NCBI GenBank assembly: GCA_033816765.1
Contig: CM066290.1
Coordinates: forward strand, 806,001 to 870,000
Origin: Nothopassalora personata
Taxonomy: Eukaryota > Ascomycota > Dothideomycetes > Mycosphaerellales > Mycosphaerellaceae
Length of the DNA: 64,000 nucleotides
Direction of reading: 5' to 3'
The notes under the pieces were generated by a model, which saw only the letters and a list, made by a program, of their open reading frames with translations, did no database searches and was not told the origin of the DNA. The translations under genes were made by a program, and so were the position numbers. Positions 20,950 to 31,746 of the stretch are shown in pieces; within the stretch, counting starts at the first letter, position 1, and each line of letters begins with the position of its first letter.

Positions 20950-23153
20950 AGCCACCCTTTGGGACGAAGGGGCACTACTTGGTTGTGTTTGTGGATACCC
21001 TTTGCTGCTGTATTAATGCTGTTGTGTGTAAGCGATTCGATCGAATTTAAGGTGGGCAAGCTATCTTCGCTGCTCATGACTCTCATCAATACCTTTCTCC
21101 TGGAGATCCATGACACTTTCCATTGATGGTATGGTATACTACTGATAGGGTTGATCTGAAGAGACTTGCGAGAACATTGCAGAAGTAAGATGCCAAGCCT
21201 GCAAGTGGTATGACGCGTCACCGTGCTGCGACTTCATTTCGTGCTAGATCTGCACTTCGGGCTATCGATTACTGGAATTTGGCTTCCTCCTGTGACCAAT
21301 CGAGACTAAGTACAACTAAGGCTACGGCGACGCACCTACTACTATACCCAAGGGCTTAGGGGTAGCGTAGGTACTTCGCTATTACGCGCGTCGCGATTAG
21401 GCTCTATAGTATATATAGATTATAACGAGGGGAAGATTTAGAACTTCAAGGGAATATCGTAATATATAGTATATCTACGATTGTAATTCACCTCGCGACG
21501 ACGTATGCCGAACCCAAGAACAGCGAAGACTGCGTTGAGTGCATGTGCCTGCTTTTACGCTTACAGCATGTGTACTGTCGCAGGGAAAAGCGCTGCATGC
21601 TTTCGGTCACTGCCTACCAACAATTGACAACCATGGCTGCCAAGGCGGCGCAGCATCGACTGTACTGTCTAGAAGTTTCACTTCGCTCATTATTATTTGC
21701 CCCGTTCGCTTGATACAATGGCCTGACCAAGAGGATTCGTTCATTCGCTTCTACCGTCTGAGCATCCTGGCCGAATATCCTCTTCGATCATGATGGAGCC
21801 ACGATCTCCTGTCAGTTGGCTTTATCTGGTGGTAGGACGTTTCATTCCCTGAATTGATGTCATCAGTCCTATGATAGTCGTTATCGATACCTATGTGTTC
21901 TCTCCGAATCACTAGGTGATTAGAGTGTCATAGGGAGATGTACCCGCAACAAACCGGTAGTAATGCCCTTGTGAGGTCTTGTGATATTATTACATCCATG
22001 CGGAAGTAAAGGTTGCTTGAAAGACCTCTAAGCTCGAAGTCTGCACGTGGCCGCACGCAACGTGCTCGGAGCCCGCCATCGACTCCTTTCTCTGCTCACT
22101 TGGAGCCACGAATGGTCCTGTTTCAGATCGTCTAACCGACAGGCATGGATGACATTCGTTTCAGAGGGTTTCCATTAAGGACAATACTAAAAGTATATAG
22201 CGATAGATTGAATATCGACTTCTCAAAATCTCAAATCCCGAGCATTCACTTATCGGCAAACACTACAGTAAACCCTAAAATTTGTGTCTGAAACTTCCAG
22301 GTCGTGAGCTTTAAACATACTGTACGATATAATATTATCGAACTCTAAGTCTTGCTATATACGGTATGGACATAGGAGTATATTTTGGCGATAATGCGCG
22401 TGGCCCGCAATCGTCACCACCACATATCTATGCATCAGCCTGGGATCCATAACATGTGCATTCCCGGGTGCATATCAGCGCGAACGTCATCTCGAGATGC
22501 ATATGGGTGTCGGCCTGCAGATGGATGTTCGTGAGATCGGAGGCAGGCGCAAATTGCGCCCGGCTGCCCTTGGTCGACATAAGTTCCTCATTCGTCTTAC
22601 GTCTTTTCTGGACGTTGCCTCATCGTAACCACCACAACCGCACGGTGATATTGCTGGGTGGCAGAGCAACTGATGGCATGGAGAATAGTTGATCAAGATC
22701 ACGGTGCGCTGCTCGAACATGTCAAATGGTGTAGTGCGCGGGAGGCGGAGCTGTATGCTTGACGATGATGGTGCCTTGGCGGGGTGGCATAGATGGTAAT
22801 GTGATGAAGATGCGAAAAGACATCGACGCCATTGCATTTTCTTACGATTCGATAGCTGGATAATTCAGGAGAAGTAGTACAGAGGCACAGGCACCTCGGT
22901 GCTAAAAGCTGGCCCTAATCATGCCACAAAAAGATGATTACCCACCCAAACAAGTGCCGACCCATCCATGTTTTGCACTTTATGGACAGCTTACGACTAA
23001 CGATCAGTGCGGAGCTTCAATGGCCGGGGTCGTTGGCTCGTTGCAAGAGCTCAAAAAGGAAAAAAGGATAGAGAATTTCGTAGCTTTTCACCACGAGTTC
23101 CGAAGGAGTTGTACTGCGACAAGCGTCCCGACAAATGGATCAGCACCATCTAA
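20950..23153. other. 2.2-kb gene-poor region with a RIP-like island
   Basis: No gene that I can support. About 21310-21490 is a TA/CG-rich, CA-poor island like the mutated transposons at the right end. Two A-runs at about 23052-23066 would read as T-runs on the minus strand and may serve as the Pol III terminator of the tRNA gene. Confidence 0.45.
21310..21490. repeat. Small RIP-like repeat remnant
   Basis: Abrupt change to TA- and CG-rich sequence (tatagtatatatagattata) with few CA or TG dinucleotides, as in the elements beyond 51.8 kb. No domain identifiable. Confidence 0.4.
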
Positions 23154-23305
23154 CGACACCTGTGTGATTCGAACACACGCTCCCGAAGGAACTGGCTATC
23201 AACTTGCTCGTGAGAGGTAGCAGGCCAGCCTATCGACTATTAGGGATGTTTCTCACTCGTGGAATGATAGGTGAGCTTACGCGTTAACCACTCCGCCAAA
23301 GTGCC
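23154..23305 (-). tRNA. tRNA-Ser (anticodon GCU) with two insertions
   Basis: On the minus strand the folded parts are complete. The acceptor stem is GGCACTT (23305-23299) with AGGTGTC (23161-23155) and discriminator G. The D arm is GCGGAGTGGTTAACGC with a compensated G12-C23 pair. The anticodon stem CTGGC/GCCAG encloses loop CTGCTAA with anticodon GCT at 23221-23219. A TCC-TTCG-GGA variable arm and a GTGTG-TTCGAAT-CACAC T arm follow. A canonical-position intron of 20 nt (23217-23198) follows base 37. A second insertion of 51 nt (23280-23230) lies between bases 25 and 26, begins GTAAGC and ends CTAATAGTCGATAG. Boxes A (TGGCGGAGTGG) and B (GTTCGAATC) are intact. The extra insertion is not expected in a nuclear tRNA gene. 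Confidence 0.85.
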
Positions 23306-24091
23306 GCTTGGTGAAAGAAAAGGTAGTCAATGACATATATAGCGCTCACAACTTAGTTTCGTCAGCTGGGGCGACGGAGCACAAGATTTCCCCTCTTGTG
23401 GGTCTTAGCATACCACTGCCTTGGTCAGTCCTTCTGGACAAAACTGAAGAGACCAACGAGTATCATTCATCGTCGTTGTATCACAAAAAGCTGTGTACAC
23501 GTAACAAGATTCGATCGTCCAAGTTTTGAGAGAATCCTCCGGCTGCGGGGAAGACGGCCGCTCATCTCCGCAGACGATGAGGACGACAGCTTCCTTTCCC
23601 TTCACAATATCAACCCAGACCAGCGTACCAAGCATGTGGTCCTTGGCATCGCCTGGACCATTTCCATTTCTTACCGCTGGCTGTTCTGGTTGTTTTGTCG
23701 AATTCCACGGCCATAACATATGGATGCTGCTGAAGTTGGAAACACAGCGAAAATGTCCTTCACCGGTTGGCTGTATCTATGCCCCACAGGAAAGCAACAA
23801 CGGTGGAGAGTGTGGACCTTTACATCAGTGTCACAATCCCTCCGATGTTTTAGCAATTCGTCACGCGCCTCTCATGAGCGCCTATGACGGACTTTCAGAA
23901 AGAGTCTGATGGCGATTGATTCTTGGAAAGCCCCTCTCCCAACCCGCAGCATACTCACACTGGTAAGAGCCACAGTATTTCTCTTTCGGCGTGTCTCGGT
24001 GCATCTTTTACCAACTTCATCACTTTCGCAAAGCTACCTTTCGTTCAGTAAAATTTGTCTGAGTGGTTGGCGACTAGCCGTGTCGGTCCCC
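23306..24091. other. Intergenic, one doubtful minus-strand frame
   Basis: Upstream region of the glycerol kinase gene. A 104-residue minus-strand frame at 23405-23719 contains VKGKEAVVLIVCGDERPSS and looks partly protein-like, but has no support from a domain or splice structure. Confidence 0.3.
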
Positions 24092-25820
24092 ATGCACCCG
24101 CAAAGCCTGAAAGACGCTGCATCAGCAACACAGAGAGTCGAAAGGACACCGTCGATCAGCGACCGGCTACAGAGACCCGGCCTCCCACGCTTTACAACCA
24201 GCAAAGAGAATGTCCTTGCACAGTTCTTTATCGGTGCCATTGATCAAGGAACAACAAGTTCTCGATTCATCATCTTCGACGGCACGGGCGTGCCGGTCGC
24301 AAGCCATCAGCACGAATTCACGCAACACTACCCTCAGTCCGGCTGGCACGAACACGACCCGATCGAGCTCGTGAAGAGTGTACAAGCATGCATAAAGAGA
24401 GGCACTGCATCTTTCATCGAGCAAGGCTATGATATTGATGATATCAGAGCTGTCGGTATTACGAACCAAAGGGAAACTGTCCTGGTTTGGGATGTTGAAA
24501 CTGGTCAGCCACTGCACAATGCAATCGCATGGCCCGACACTCGTACCAAGGGTCTCGTCAGAGATTTGAAAGAGAAGGAGAAAGGAGAGGGATTGAACAT
24601 ATCGGAAATCACGGGTATGCCCCTATCTACGTACCCTTCAGCGGTGAAATTGGTATGGCTGCTCCAGAATGTGCCCAAAGTGAAAGAGGCATACGACCAG
24701 GGCCGTCTCGCATTCGGAACTGTAGACACTTGGTTGCTGTACAACCTCAACGGCAAAGACAAGCAATACTTCGTAACAGACAGCACTAATGCTTCAAGAA
24801 CCATGTTCATGAATCTGCATACTGTAAAGTATGATGAGAAATTGCTCGAATTCTTCGGCTTAGACATTAAAAAGCTACATCTGGCACGCATCGTTCCATC
24901 ATCAGACCCTGATGCGTACGGTAGGCTTGCGAGCGGACCACTTGGTGGTCTCAAGATTGCCGGCTGTCTCGGTGATCAGTCCGCTGCTTTGGTCGGACAG
25001 CAAGGTTTCACGCCTGGAAGCGCGAAGAATACGTACGGAACAGGTTGTTTCCTGTTGTACAATGTTGGCGAGAGGCCAGTGGTATCTACACATGGTCTAC
25101 TGGCCACTATCGCATATGATTTCGGGCGCGACCGCAAACCCGTGTATGCGCTGGAGGGTTCAATTGCTGTAGCAGGATCTGGTGAGTTGCGTGAGATCGA
25201 GAATTAACAGGATCTAAGAGGACGACTACAGGTGTCAAATTCTTAATGAACAACATGGGCTTTATCACACACTCCGACAAAATCTCCGACCTAGCAGCTT
25301 CCGTCGACGACAACGGCGGCCTCGTTTTCGTGACAGCCTTCTCCGGTCTCTTCGCCCCTTACTGGATCGACGATGCTAAGGGAACCATCTTCGGTATCAC
25401 CCAGCACACACAGCGAGGTCACATCGCACGAGCGACCCTCGAGGCAACCTGCTTCCAGACCAAAGCCATCCTGAACGCCATGGAGAAGGACAGTGGCCAC
25501 GCACTCGGCGATCTCGCAGTCGATGGAGGCATGTCGAACTCAAACCTTGCATGCAAACGCAGGCCAACATTATCGGAATTCCCGTCAACCGACCTGCCAT
25601 GCGTGAGACGACTGCGCTTGGTGCAGCGATTGCGGCAGGTTTCGCTGTTGATATTTGGAAGGAATTTGATGAGCTGAAGGCGATTAACCAGAAAGATCGC
25701 GCTGTTTTCGAGCCTGATATTACACCGGAGCAGTCACAGAAGATGTATAAGAAGTGGTCACGGGCTGTGGAAATGTGTAGAGGTTGGTTAGATCCTGAGG
25801 AGGGAGGGGAGGACTTTTAG
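24092..25820 (+). CDS. GUT1: Glycerol kinase, disrupted by a one-base frameshift
   Basis: FGGY-family kinase that phosphorylates glycerol to glycerol 3-phosphate using ATP. Exon 1 runs to 25181, a 50-nt intron (GTGAGT...TACAG) spans 25182-25231, and exon 2 starts VKFLMNNMGFITHSD. Motifs are the ATP-binding GAIDQGTTSSRFIIFD, GITNQRETVLVWD, the substrate region AIAWPDTRT, NTYGTGCFLLYNVG, FSGLFAPYW and VDGGMSNS. Directly after GMSNSNL (near 25547) one base is missing: the rest (MQTQANIIGIPVNRPAMRET to LDPEEGGEDF at 25820) lies one frame over. Unshifted, translation would end at 25677 in a wrong tail. An earlier in-frame ATG at 23909 would add 61 residues of doubtful sequence. The remainder of the frame is clean, so the lesion is recent or a sequence error. 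Confidence 0.9.
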
Positions 25821-26218
25821 AATCTGTCTGCCACGATGAGCATTCTAGTGTTCGATACAGCTGGTGGAAAGGTTACGCTTAGTTCAGCTACTCATGCAGC
25901 GCTCTGCCGCATATACTATTGCCAACACCGGGGGCTGATGTCAGAGAGGCAGAACGCACGAGAAGCTTGGCGCGCTCGGTCAGCGAAGTCAGTGAATGAT
26001 TTCAGAATTTCCCACAATTGTTAAGCTCTTGTTGTACGCGTTATTGAGTCAGGACCAATGGAGGGCACGATGGAGACATCTCTGGAATCTGCCATCCTTA
26101 CACGTTGGGGAAAGAGGTAAGTGAAACCAAATTCAACACCAATGCATTTCCAGGAAATACATGCAGAGAAGCCATTCGTCGCCGTCATAGGCCTGAAGCT
26201 TGTATGACTGATCAGAAC
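25821..26218. other. Intergenic, no gene seen
   Basis: Glycerol kinase 3' region. Nothing recognised. Confidence 0.4.
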
Positions 26219-26479
26219 CTACAGGTCCCAGGGCCTACCATGTCCTCGCGCCATGCCTTGTCCATAAGGCATTGAGGGTTGGATAAGATAGGCCCACGGC
26301 GAGACCACTTGATAGCCTCCTCCCAAGCCCTGGCCAAACACAGCTCCTTGCGTGTTTGGGTTGAATGGAGGGTTACTGGGGTGAGATTGCGTTCTGCTTT
26401 CATCAAAACTGGGGCGGTATCGTCCATCGTTGATAATTTTCCCGTATGGATTGAAGCCGAGTGGCCAGGAAGATGACAT
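26219..26479 (-). CDS. Possible small Gly/Pro-rich protein, 86 aa
   Basis: Open frame starting MSSSWPLGFNPYGKIINDG with a Gly/Gln/Pro-rich second half (GAVFGQGLGGGYQVVSPW). The composition is plausible for a small disordered protein, but there is no domain and no neighbour linking it to a function. It may be non-coding. Confidence 0.35.
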   Translation of the reverse strand: MSSSWPLGFNPYGKIINDGRYRPSFDESRTQSHPSNPPFNPNTQGAVFGQGLGGGYQVVSPWAYLIQPSMPYGQGMARGHGRPWDL

Positions 26480-26942
26480 GGTCGATTCTCTTGGCGGTGC
26501 TGGAGAGCGATGAATGTGAGCGGGTCAGATTTTGCTCTTGGCTCAGTGGTGCGGAGAGTATATTATTGTGGGTATGCATCGTGATGTATACTAGTAGGCA
26601 AGGTGCGGTGAATGTCGCCTTCTGTATCGTATACGGCGGCGATTTGTTCCCTGATGTGGCGCTCGAGTGCGGCATCGTACAGGCAAGCGGGCCTCCCGCC
26701 GTGTACATCGCTTTGCTGCAGCATACTCAAGACAACAAGTACCTACTACGGCAGAGTCTTGGTGAAGTACATTACAGCCTACGTTCTGTGATAGTGAGTC
26801 ACTTTGCCATCGTGGAGATAATCGTACGATACCTCTATGGTTAGCACAAGAAAGATAACGCCGCCCAGGCTGCTTTCACAGCAAGCACCTAACGCCACGC
26901 TAACCCGTTACAAAAAGCAATATCTGTAGAGCTTCGACTCCA
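26480..26942. other. Intergenic, no gene seen
   Basis: Downstream of TFIIE-alpha. A 127-residue plus-strand frame at 26461-26844 is hydrophobic and irregular and is not called. Confidence 0.4.
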
Positions 26943-28292
26943 CTACGAGACGTCCTCAAAGTCCAGTTCGTCGTCGTCTGCATCGCTTGCAGCAGGTGTA
27001 TCCGCCGCAGGCTTCTCCGCTCCGTTCGTGCCATTTGTGGGTGGATCAACGCGAGCTCGCTTCGCATCTCGTTCATCGTCAGTAGCATTACTACTCTCGG
27101 CGTTCAGAGGCGTGTTCATGCCGGTCGATGTCGCAGCTGCACCATTCGCAGGTGTGGCGTTGCCATCGGCGAGAGCAATATCTTCGAATTCATCCTCTTC
27201 ATCATCGTCCTCCTCTTCCTCTTCCTCTTCACGTGCCTCCTGGGCTTCCTTTTTTCTCTCCGCCTCCAATTGAGCCCAGTAATCTGCCATGACGTCGTCC
27301 TGCTTGCCTGCGTCTAGCTTCTTCTCGCCGGTATCTTCTCTGCTCGCGCCGCCTGCGTGCATCTCACGCGCCTTCCGCTCCGCAGCCTCTTTCGCGCCCA
27401 CGACTGTCATGGCCTCGGTAATGGTACTCTTAGAGATCCACTCTGGCAGGGCGTTCTGTTTTGCCTCCTTCTCCCTCTTTGCAGCTTCGTCCTTTTCGGC
27501 GATCTCCCTCTTGACATCCTCGTCGTCTTGGACTTGGACCGCAATCTTCTCGGGCTTGATCTCGATACCTTTCGCACTTTGTAGGCTGCCACCTTTCGGC
27601 ACGTCGACCGTCTCGGTTCTTGCGCCTGGGTTAGCATCTGTTCGCGACACCTTGATCTGCTTGCTAAGTGCTGCCTGGAAATCGTTTTCCGGCACTACTG
27701 TCGCATCGATCTGCTGCATGAGGCTCGTGATCTTTTGCAACTGGATATTCAGACGCTTCATGCTCTCGTTCTCGTTGGCGCGCTCCTCCTCGTCGATTGG
27801 GTCGAGGACGGCACCGCAGCGCTTGCACGTGTGGTCCCCCGTCATGGGATCTTGGGAGTCCATAGCGTCTAAATATGTGTAGGACGACTTGCACCTAGGA
27901 CAGTTCAGGTCCATCTTCTCGGTGGTGGGCGCGCCCATGCTCTCGATATGCTTGTTCAGCTTGTGGGTGCGCCATTTGATGCTGTCAATGGCGCGGTGGT
28001 GGTTAAGGTAGTACCAGTCGCGATTCGTCATGCGCTCCTTGCCCGGCTGCATCATGTAGCCACTGGTGCCGTCGGTCCGCTTCTCCTGCCGGGTCTGCAC
28101 GCTGAGCAGCCCATCTTCCTTCAGGCGACCGCACGAGCGCCGCAGCTGCTTGGGCTGCACGCCGAGAATGGTCGCGAGATCGTGGTCCGAGGCTGTCGAG
28201 TGGGTGACGAGCGCATCAATCACGTCGATTTGCTCGGTATCGTAGAAGGTGCGCACCGTGACTCGGATCAGCTCAATCGCCAGGTCTGCCAT
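26943..28292 (-). CDS. TFA1: Transcription initiation factor TFIIE, alpha subunit
   Basis: 449 residues from the ATG at 28292 (MADLAIELIRVTVRTFYDTE), the expected fungal start; an in-frame ATG 28 codons upstream gives a poor leader. TFIIE-alpha recruits and regulates TFIIH at RNA polymerase II promoters. The N-terminal winged helix (about 1-110) contains HDLATILGVQPKQLRRSCGR and NRDWYYLNHHRAIDSIKWR. The zinc ribbon follows at about 128-160 (CPRC...CKRC). The rest is charged and acidic, with a Glu/Asp tract and the terminal DADDDELDFEDVS, the acidic end that in other species contacts TFIIH. It diverges from PUS1 with a 411-bp gap. Confidence 0.96.
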   Translation of the reverse strand: MADLAIELIRVTVRTFYDTEQIDVIDALVTHSTASDHDLATILGVQPKQLRRSCGRLKEDGLLSVQTRQEKRTDGTSGYMMQPGKERMTNRDWYYLNHHRAIDSIKWRTHKLNKHIESMGAPTTEKMDLNCPRCKSSYTYLDAMDSQDPMTGDHTCKRCGAVLDPIDEEERANENESMKRLNIQLQKITSLMQQIDATVVPENDFQAALSKQIKVSRTDANPGARTETVDVPKGGSLQSAKGIEIKPEKIAVQVQDDEDVKREIAEKDEAAKREKEAKQNALPEWISKSTITEAMTVVGAKEAAERKAREMHAGGASREDTGEKKLDAGKQDDVMADYWAQLEAERKKEAQEAREEEEEEEDDDEEDEFEDIALADGNATPANGAAATSTGMNTPLNAESSNATDDERDAKRARVDPPTNGTNGAEKPAADTPAASDADDDELDFEDVS

Positions 28293-28703
28293 GAGTGCTA
28301 ACACTGACGGGAGAGGTACGGCGTGTCGGGGGTGGTGATTAATTGCTCTCTGCAACTGTCCAGCACACACAGTCAAGTGGTACTGTACTGATCAAGGAAG
28401 AACAAAGGCAATCTGTGCAATGAACTCCCGCGGCAGATGTTCAAGCTGTTCAAGGGCGTTTGCGCCAGTCTAATCAAAGCCAACTATTGTCCAGGTGACC
28501 CCGAATAGATACTTGATGAGCACCACCCAAGTTTAGTGAAAGCGCGTGGTCAGGTGCGACCGTGCTGCGTGCAGATGGGGTAGACCGGCGACAGGTCCGC
28601 GATGTGGGGTTCAAGATGGGTGCAGTTAGCTGAATTTGCATGCTACTTACTCTATCTACACATTCTACTACCAACCCCCATCCACACGCATGTCGCCAGC
28701 AAT
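28293..28703. promoter_or_regulatory. Divergent promoter region, TFA1 / PUS1
   Basis: 411 bp between two divergent start codons. No TATA box evident. Confidence 0.5.
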
Positions 28704-30767
28704 ATGGACCACTCAACGGCTATCCTCGAAGATGCTGGCAACAAGATCGACACTGCTGCCAAGGCTTCATCTAGCGACAATAATGGCGACCGCGGTGAGA
28801 AGAGACACGACAAACCATATCAGTCACGCCACAACCAGCACAACGATCGCAAGAGGAAAGGCAACTTCAACGACAGCAGCATGCACCACGGATCCCGACG
28901 AGGTGGACGTAACGACAATAAGCGCCATAAGAAAGGCGATATGGGAAGAGGAGAGTACTTGTAAGTAATGCTATCATCGTATGCAATTGAAGGCTCAACT
29001 GACATCTAATCAAGTGCCACAAATCCAGACAAGCGCCGACGTAACGAGGAGGCTACCGAGAAACGACTTCGCGAAGGTGCCAAGGGCCAGGGTGTAGAGT
29101 TCACCAAGGACGAGATTGACGCCGAAGAACGACGACCCAAGCGCAAAGTCGCTGTGCTGATCGGATACTCTGGTACGGGCTACAAGGGCATGCAAATATC
29201 AGGCACCGAGAAGACCATCGAGGGGGACCTGTTCCAAGCCTTCATCAAAGTTGGTGCCATCAGTAAAGCGAACGCCGAGGATCCTAAGAAGAGTAGCTTG
29301 GTTAGGTGCGCCAGAACGGACAAGGGTGTGCATGCGGCAGGTAACATGATCAGTCTGAAGATGATTGTAGAAGACGACGACATTGTGGACAAAATCAACG
29401 AGGCATTGAGTCCACAAATCAGAGTCTGGGGCATCGAGAGGACCGTAGGCAGCTTCTCGTGTTACCAGGCTTGCGACAGTCGGTGGTACGAATATCTGAT
29501 TCCGTCATATGCTTTCCTGCCACCTCACCCGAGCAGCTGGTTGGCCAAGCAGATAGAAGCTGCAGCGGACGCTGTGGACGATCGCGAAGGGTACGAGGCA
29601 AGACAGGAGGAGGTGAAAGGCTTCTGGCAAAAGATCGACGAGAACGACATCAAGCCGATACTCGAGACAATCGACGAGGACATCAGGTGGGACGTTGTCA
29701 AGGCTTTGCAGGGAGAAGAAGAGGCTAGCGCGAAGACGGCCAAGCCAGAACCCGACGATGAGCAGCCTGAGGAAGAAGGCAAGAAGAAAATACAGCAGGA
29801 GCCCAAGGATGAGAAGACCGAGGAAGCCGCCATCATTGTGAATGACTCGCAATTGAGCGAAGAAGTGAAGATCGAGGCGAACGCCAAGACTGCACCCGAT
29901 ATGAAAGTGAAAGCGGATGTCAATAATGAAACCCAGGAAGAGATTGTGCCTCATGAGATGGCCGATTCTGGAGTCGCACTTCCTCGATTCAAAGCAGAAG
30001 ATGGGGACGATACGAAACCTGGTGCACCGACCACAGAAGCCATCGCACCTGCGCAGCCCGCCGTGGATCCAGAAATGGAGCGCACACTTCGACTTCGCGC
30101 CGCAACGAAGCGACTTCGTAATGCTTACATTCAGGCCAAACGGCGCTATCGCATCCCACAGCAGCGCATCGCTCGCATACAGGACGCGTTGAACCGCTAT
30201 CTGGGCACCAGGAACTACCACAACTATACGATCCAGAAGACCTTTAAAGATCCTAGTGCAAAACGGCATATCAAGTCCTTCCAGGTCAACACTAAACCAG
30301 TGCTCATCGGCGATGGACCCGAAGACGAGAAAACCGAATGGCTCAGCATGAAAGTACACGGTCAGTCATTCATGATGCACCAGATCCGTAAGATGGTCGG
30401 CATGGTCACCATCCTCGTCCGTTCAGGAGGTCAACTCGACCAAATGGACAAGTCTTTCACCGAGGCACGGTACAGCATACCGAAAGTTCCTGGACTTGGC
30501 CTGCTGCTCGAGAGACCAGTCTTCGACAGTTACAACACCCAGCGAGCGACAAAGCACGATCGACCGACGCTGGAGTTCAGCAAGTATGATGACAAACTAC
30601 AGGACTTCAAGGAACGTGAAATCTATCAGCGCATTTTCCGCGAGGAAGAGGAGAGGAATGAATTTGCGAGGTTCTTTAATCATGTGGATAATTTCAAGGA
30701 GCCGTATTTTTTGTTTGTGACGAGTAAGGGCTTGGATGCGACAAAGGATATTGAGAGGAGGCAGTAG
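28704..30767 (+). CDS. PUS1: tRNA pseudouridine synthase Pus1
   Basis: Exons 28704-28960 and 29015-30767 encode 669 residues; the 54-nt intron runs GTAAGT...CTAATCAAG. The TruA-family enzyme converts uridine to pseudouridine in tRNAs and some other RNAs. The N-terminal 110 residues are basic and disordered (nuclear-localisation-like KKGDMGRGEY, DKRRRNEE). The fold begins KVAVLIGYSGTGYKGMQ, the catalytic Asp is in RCARTDKGVHAAGNM near residue 188, and the second half holds RNYHNYTIQKTFKDP and MMHQIRKMVGM. An acidic, Lys/Glu-rich insertion of roughly 120 residues splits the catalytic domain. The last residues are normal for the family. Confidence 0.96.
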
Positions 30768-30828
30768 ACTGTGCAATGTAGATGCAATCATCGATGGCGT
30801 CTTGGCCGAAATACCTAGCAACGTCGTC

Positions 30829-31746
30829 TCAATGCGACACCCAGTCCACGACTTCAGCAGAGACCTTCTCAGGTTGATCGATCATAACCAAATGCCCAGC
30901 ATCCGGTACTACAACAAAGTCCTTCATTCGATCGCCAAGCATACCCGCCAACTGCTCGACTTTCTCTCTGGGGATCCACATATCCTTCTCGCCCCACAGG
31001 ATCTTCACATCACAGCGCACTTGGCCGTACATCTTCTGATGCAGCATCTCCGCAACATCATCATCATTCGCCTGCGCAATCTGGCGCACAAAGCTCGACT
31101 GCCGCTCAAGACCATCACCTTCATCAGTATCGATCCAGGGCTTCACAATAAGGGTTTCCCACCCACCCTCAAGTTTTCTGGGGTCGAACACCGCACTCTT
31201 CGTCACAGCCCTAACGACAGCCTCGAAGATCCCCGGTGGAAGCTCCATAAACACTTGCGGATTTGCCCTAGCCAGTTTATAGAACCCATCACCCCACGGT
31301 AGCACCGCATTCGTATCCATGAGGAGCATACTTCGAAACTCGCATTTGTGGATTAGATGACTGCGGAGTACTATGGTCCCGGCAATGTCGTGGGCGATGA
31401 CTGCTGCTTCTCCGCCATCAAGGTGGAGTTCGCGAAGGAGAGCGGAGAGGGCGTGACTTTGGAATGATACTGAGGTGTCGCCGGAAAAGAGGCCTTGCTG
31501 GGAAGTCTCGGATATTGGAGGTGTGTAGGATTGGGATTGGCCGTAGCCTGGGAGGTCGTAGAGGAGGATGCGGCAGGAGAGGGAGGCTTGGAGAACTTGG
31601 ACGATGGGTTGGAAGACTACCGAGGACCAGGGTGTGCCGTGGACGAAGACGATGGTGTGGGTTGGAGTAGACCGGGGTTGTGTGGGCTCGAGGAGCAGGT
31701 ACTTGATGTTCCAGCCAAAGTAGTTGAAAGTCGAGGGTAGTTCCAT
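30829..31746 (-). CDS. Alpha/beta hydrolase with an Asp nucleophile
   Basis: 305 residues with a standard alpha/beta-hydrolase layout: oxyanion motif VHGTPWSS at 35-42, LYDLPGYGQS at 62-71, nucleophile elbow VIAHDIAGT with Asp120, the acid region ILWGEKDMWIP and the catalytic His in DAGHLVMIDQPE near 288. An Asp instead of Ser at the nucleophile is the hallmark of haloalkane/haloacetate dehalogenases and epoxide hydrolases, so one of these reactions is more likely than esterase activity. The substrate is unknown. There is no signal peptide, suggesting a cytosolic enzyme. It is tail-to-tail with PUS1 (61 bp apart) and divergent from the next gene, another hydrolase of the same fold. Confidence 0.88.
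   Translation of the reverse strand: MELPSTFNYFGWNIKYLLLEPTQPRSTPTHTIVFVHGTPWSSVVFQPIVQVLQASLSCRILLYDLPGYGQSQSYTPPISETSQQGLFSGDTSVSFQSHALSALLRELHLDGGEAAVIAHDIAGTIVLRSHLIHKCEFRSMLLMDTNAVLPWGDGFYKLARANPQVFMELPPGIFEAVVRAVTKSAVFDPRKLEGGWETLIVKPWIDTDEGDGLERQSSFVRQIAQANDDDVAEMLHQKMYGQVRCDVKILWGEKDMWIPREKVEQLAGMLGDRMKDFVVVPDAGHLVMIDQPEKVSAEVVDWVSH

Noticed and set aside
23405..23719. 104-residue minus-strand frame between the tRNA and glycerol kinase
   Set aside because: Partly protein-like, but no domain, no clear start context and no conserved motif; left as doubtful.
29505..30359. 284-residue minus-strand open frame
   Set aside because: Antisense of PUS1; hydrophobic runs come from complementing Glu/Lys codons.
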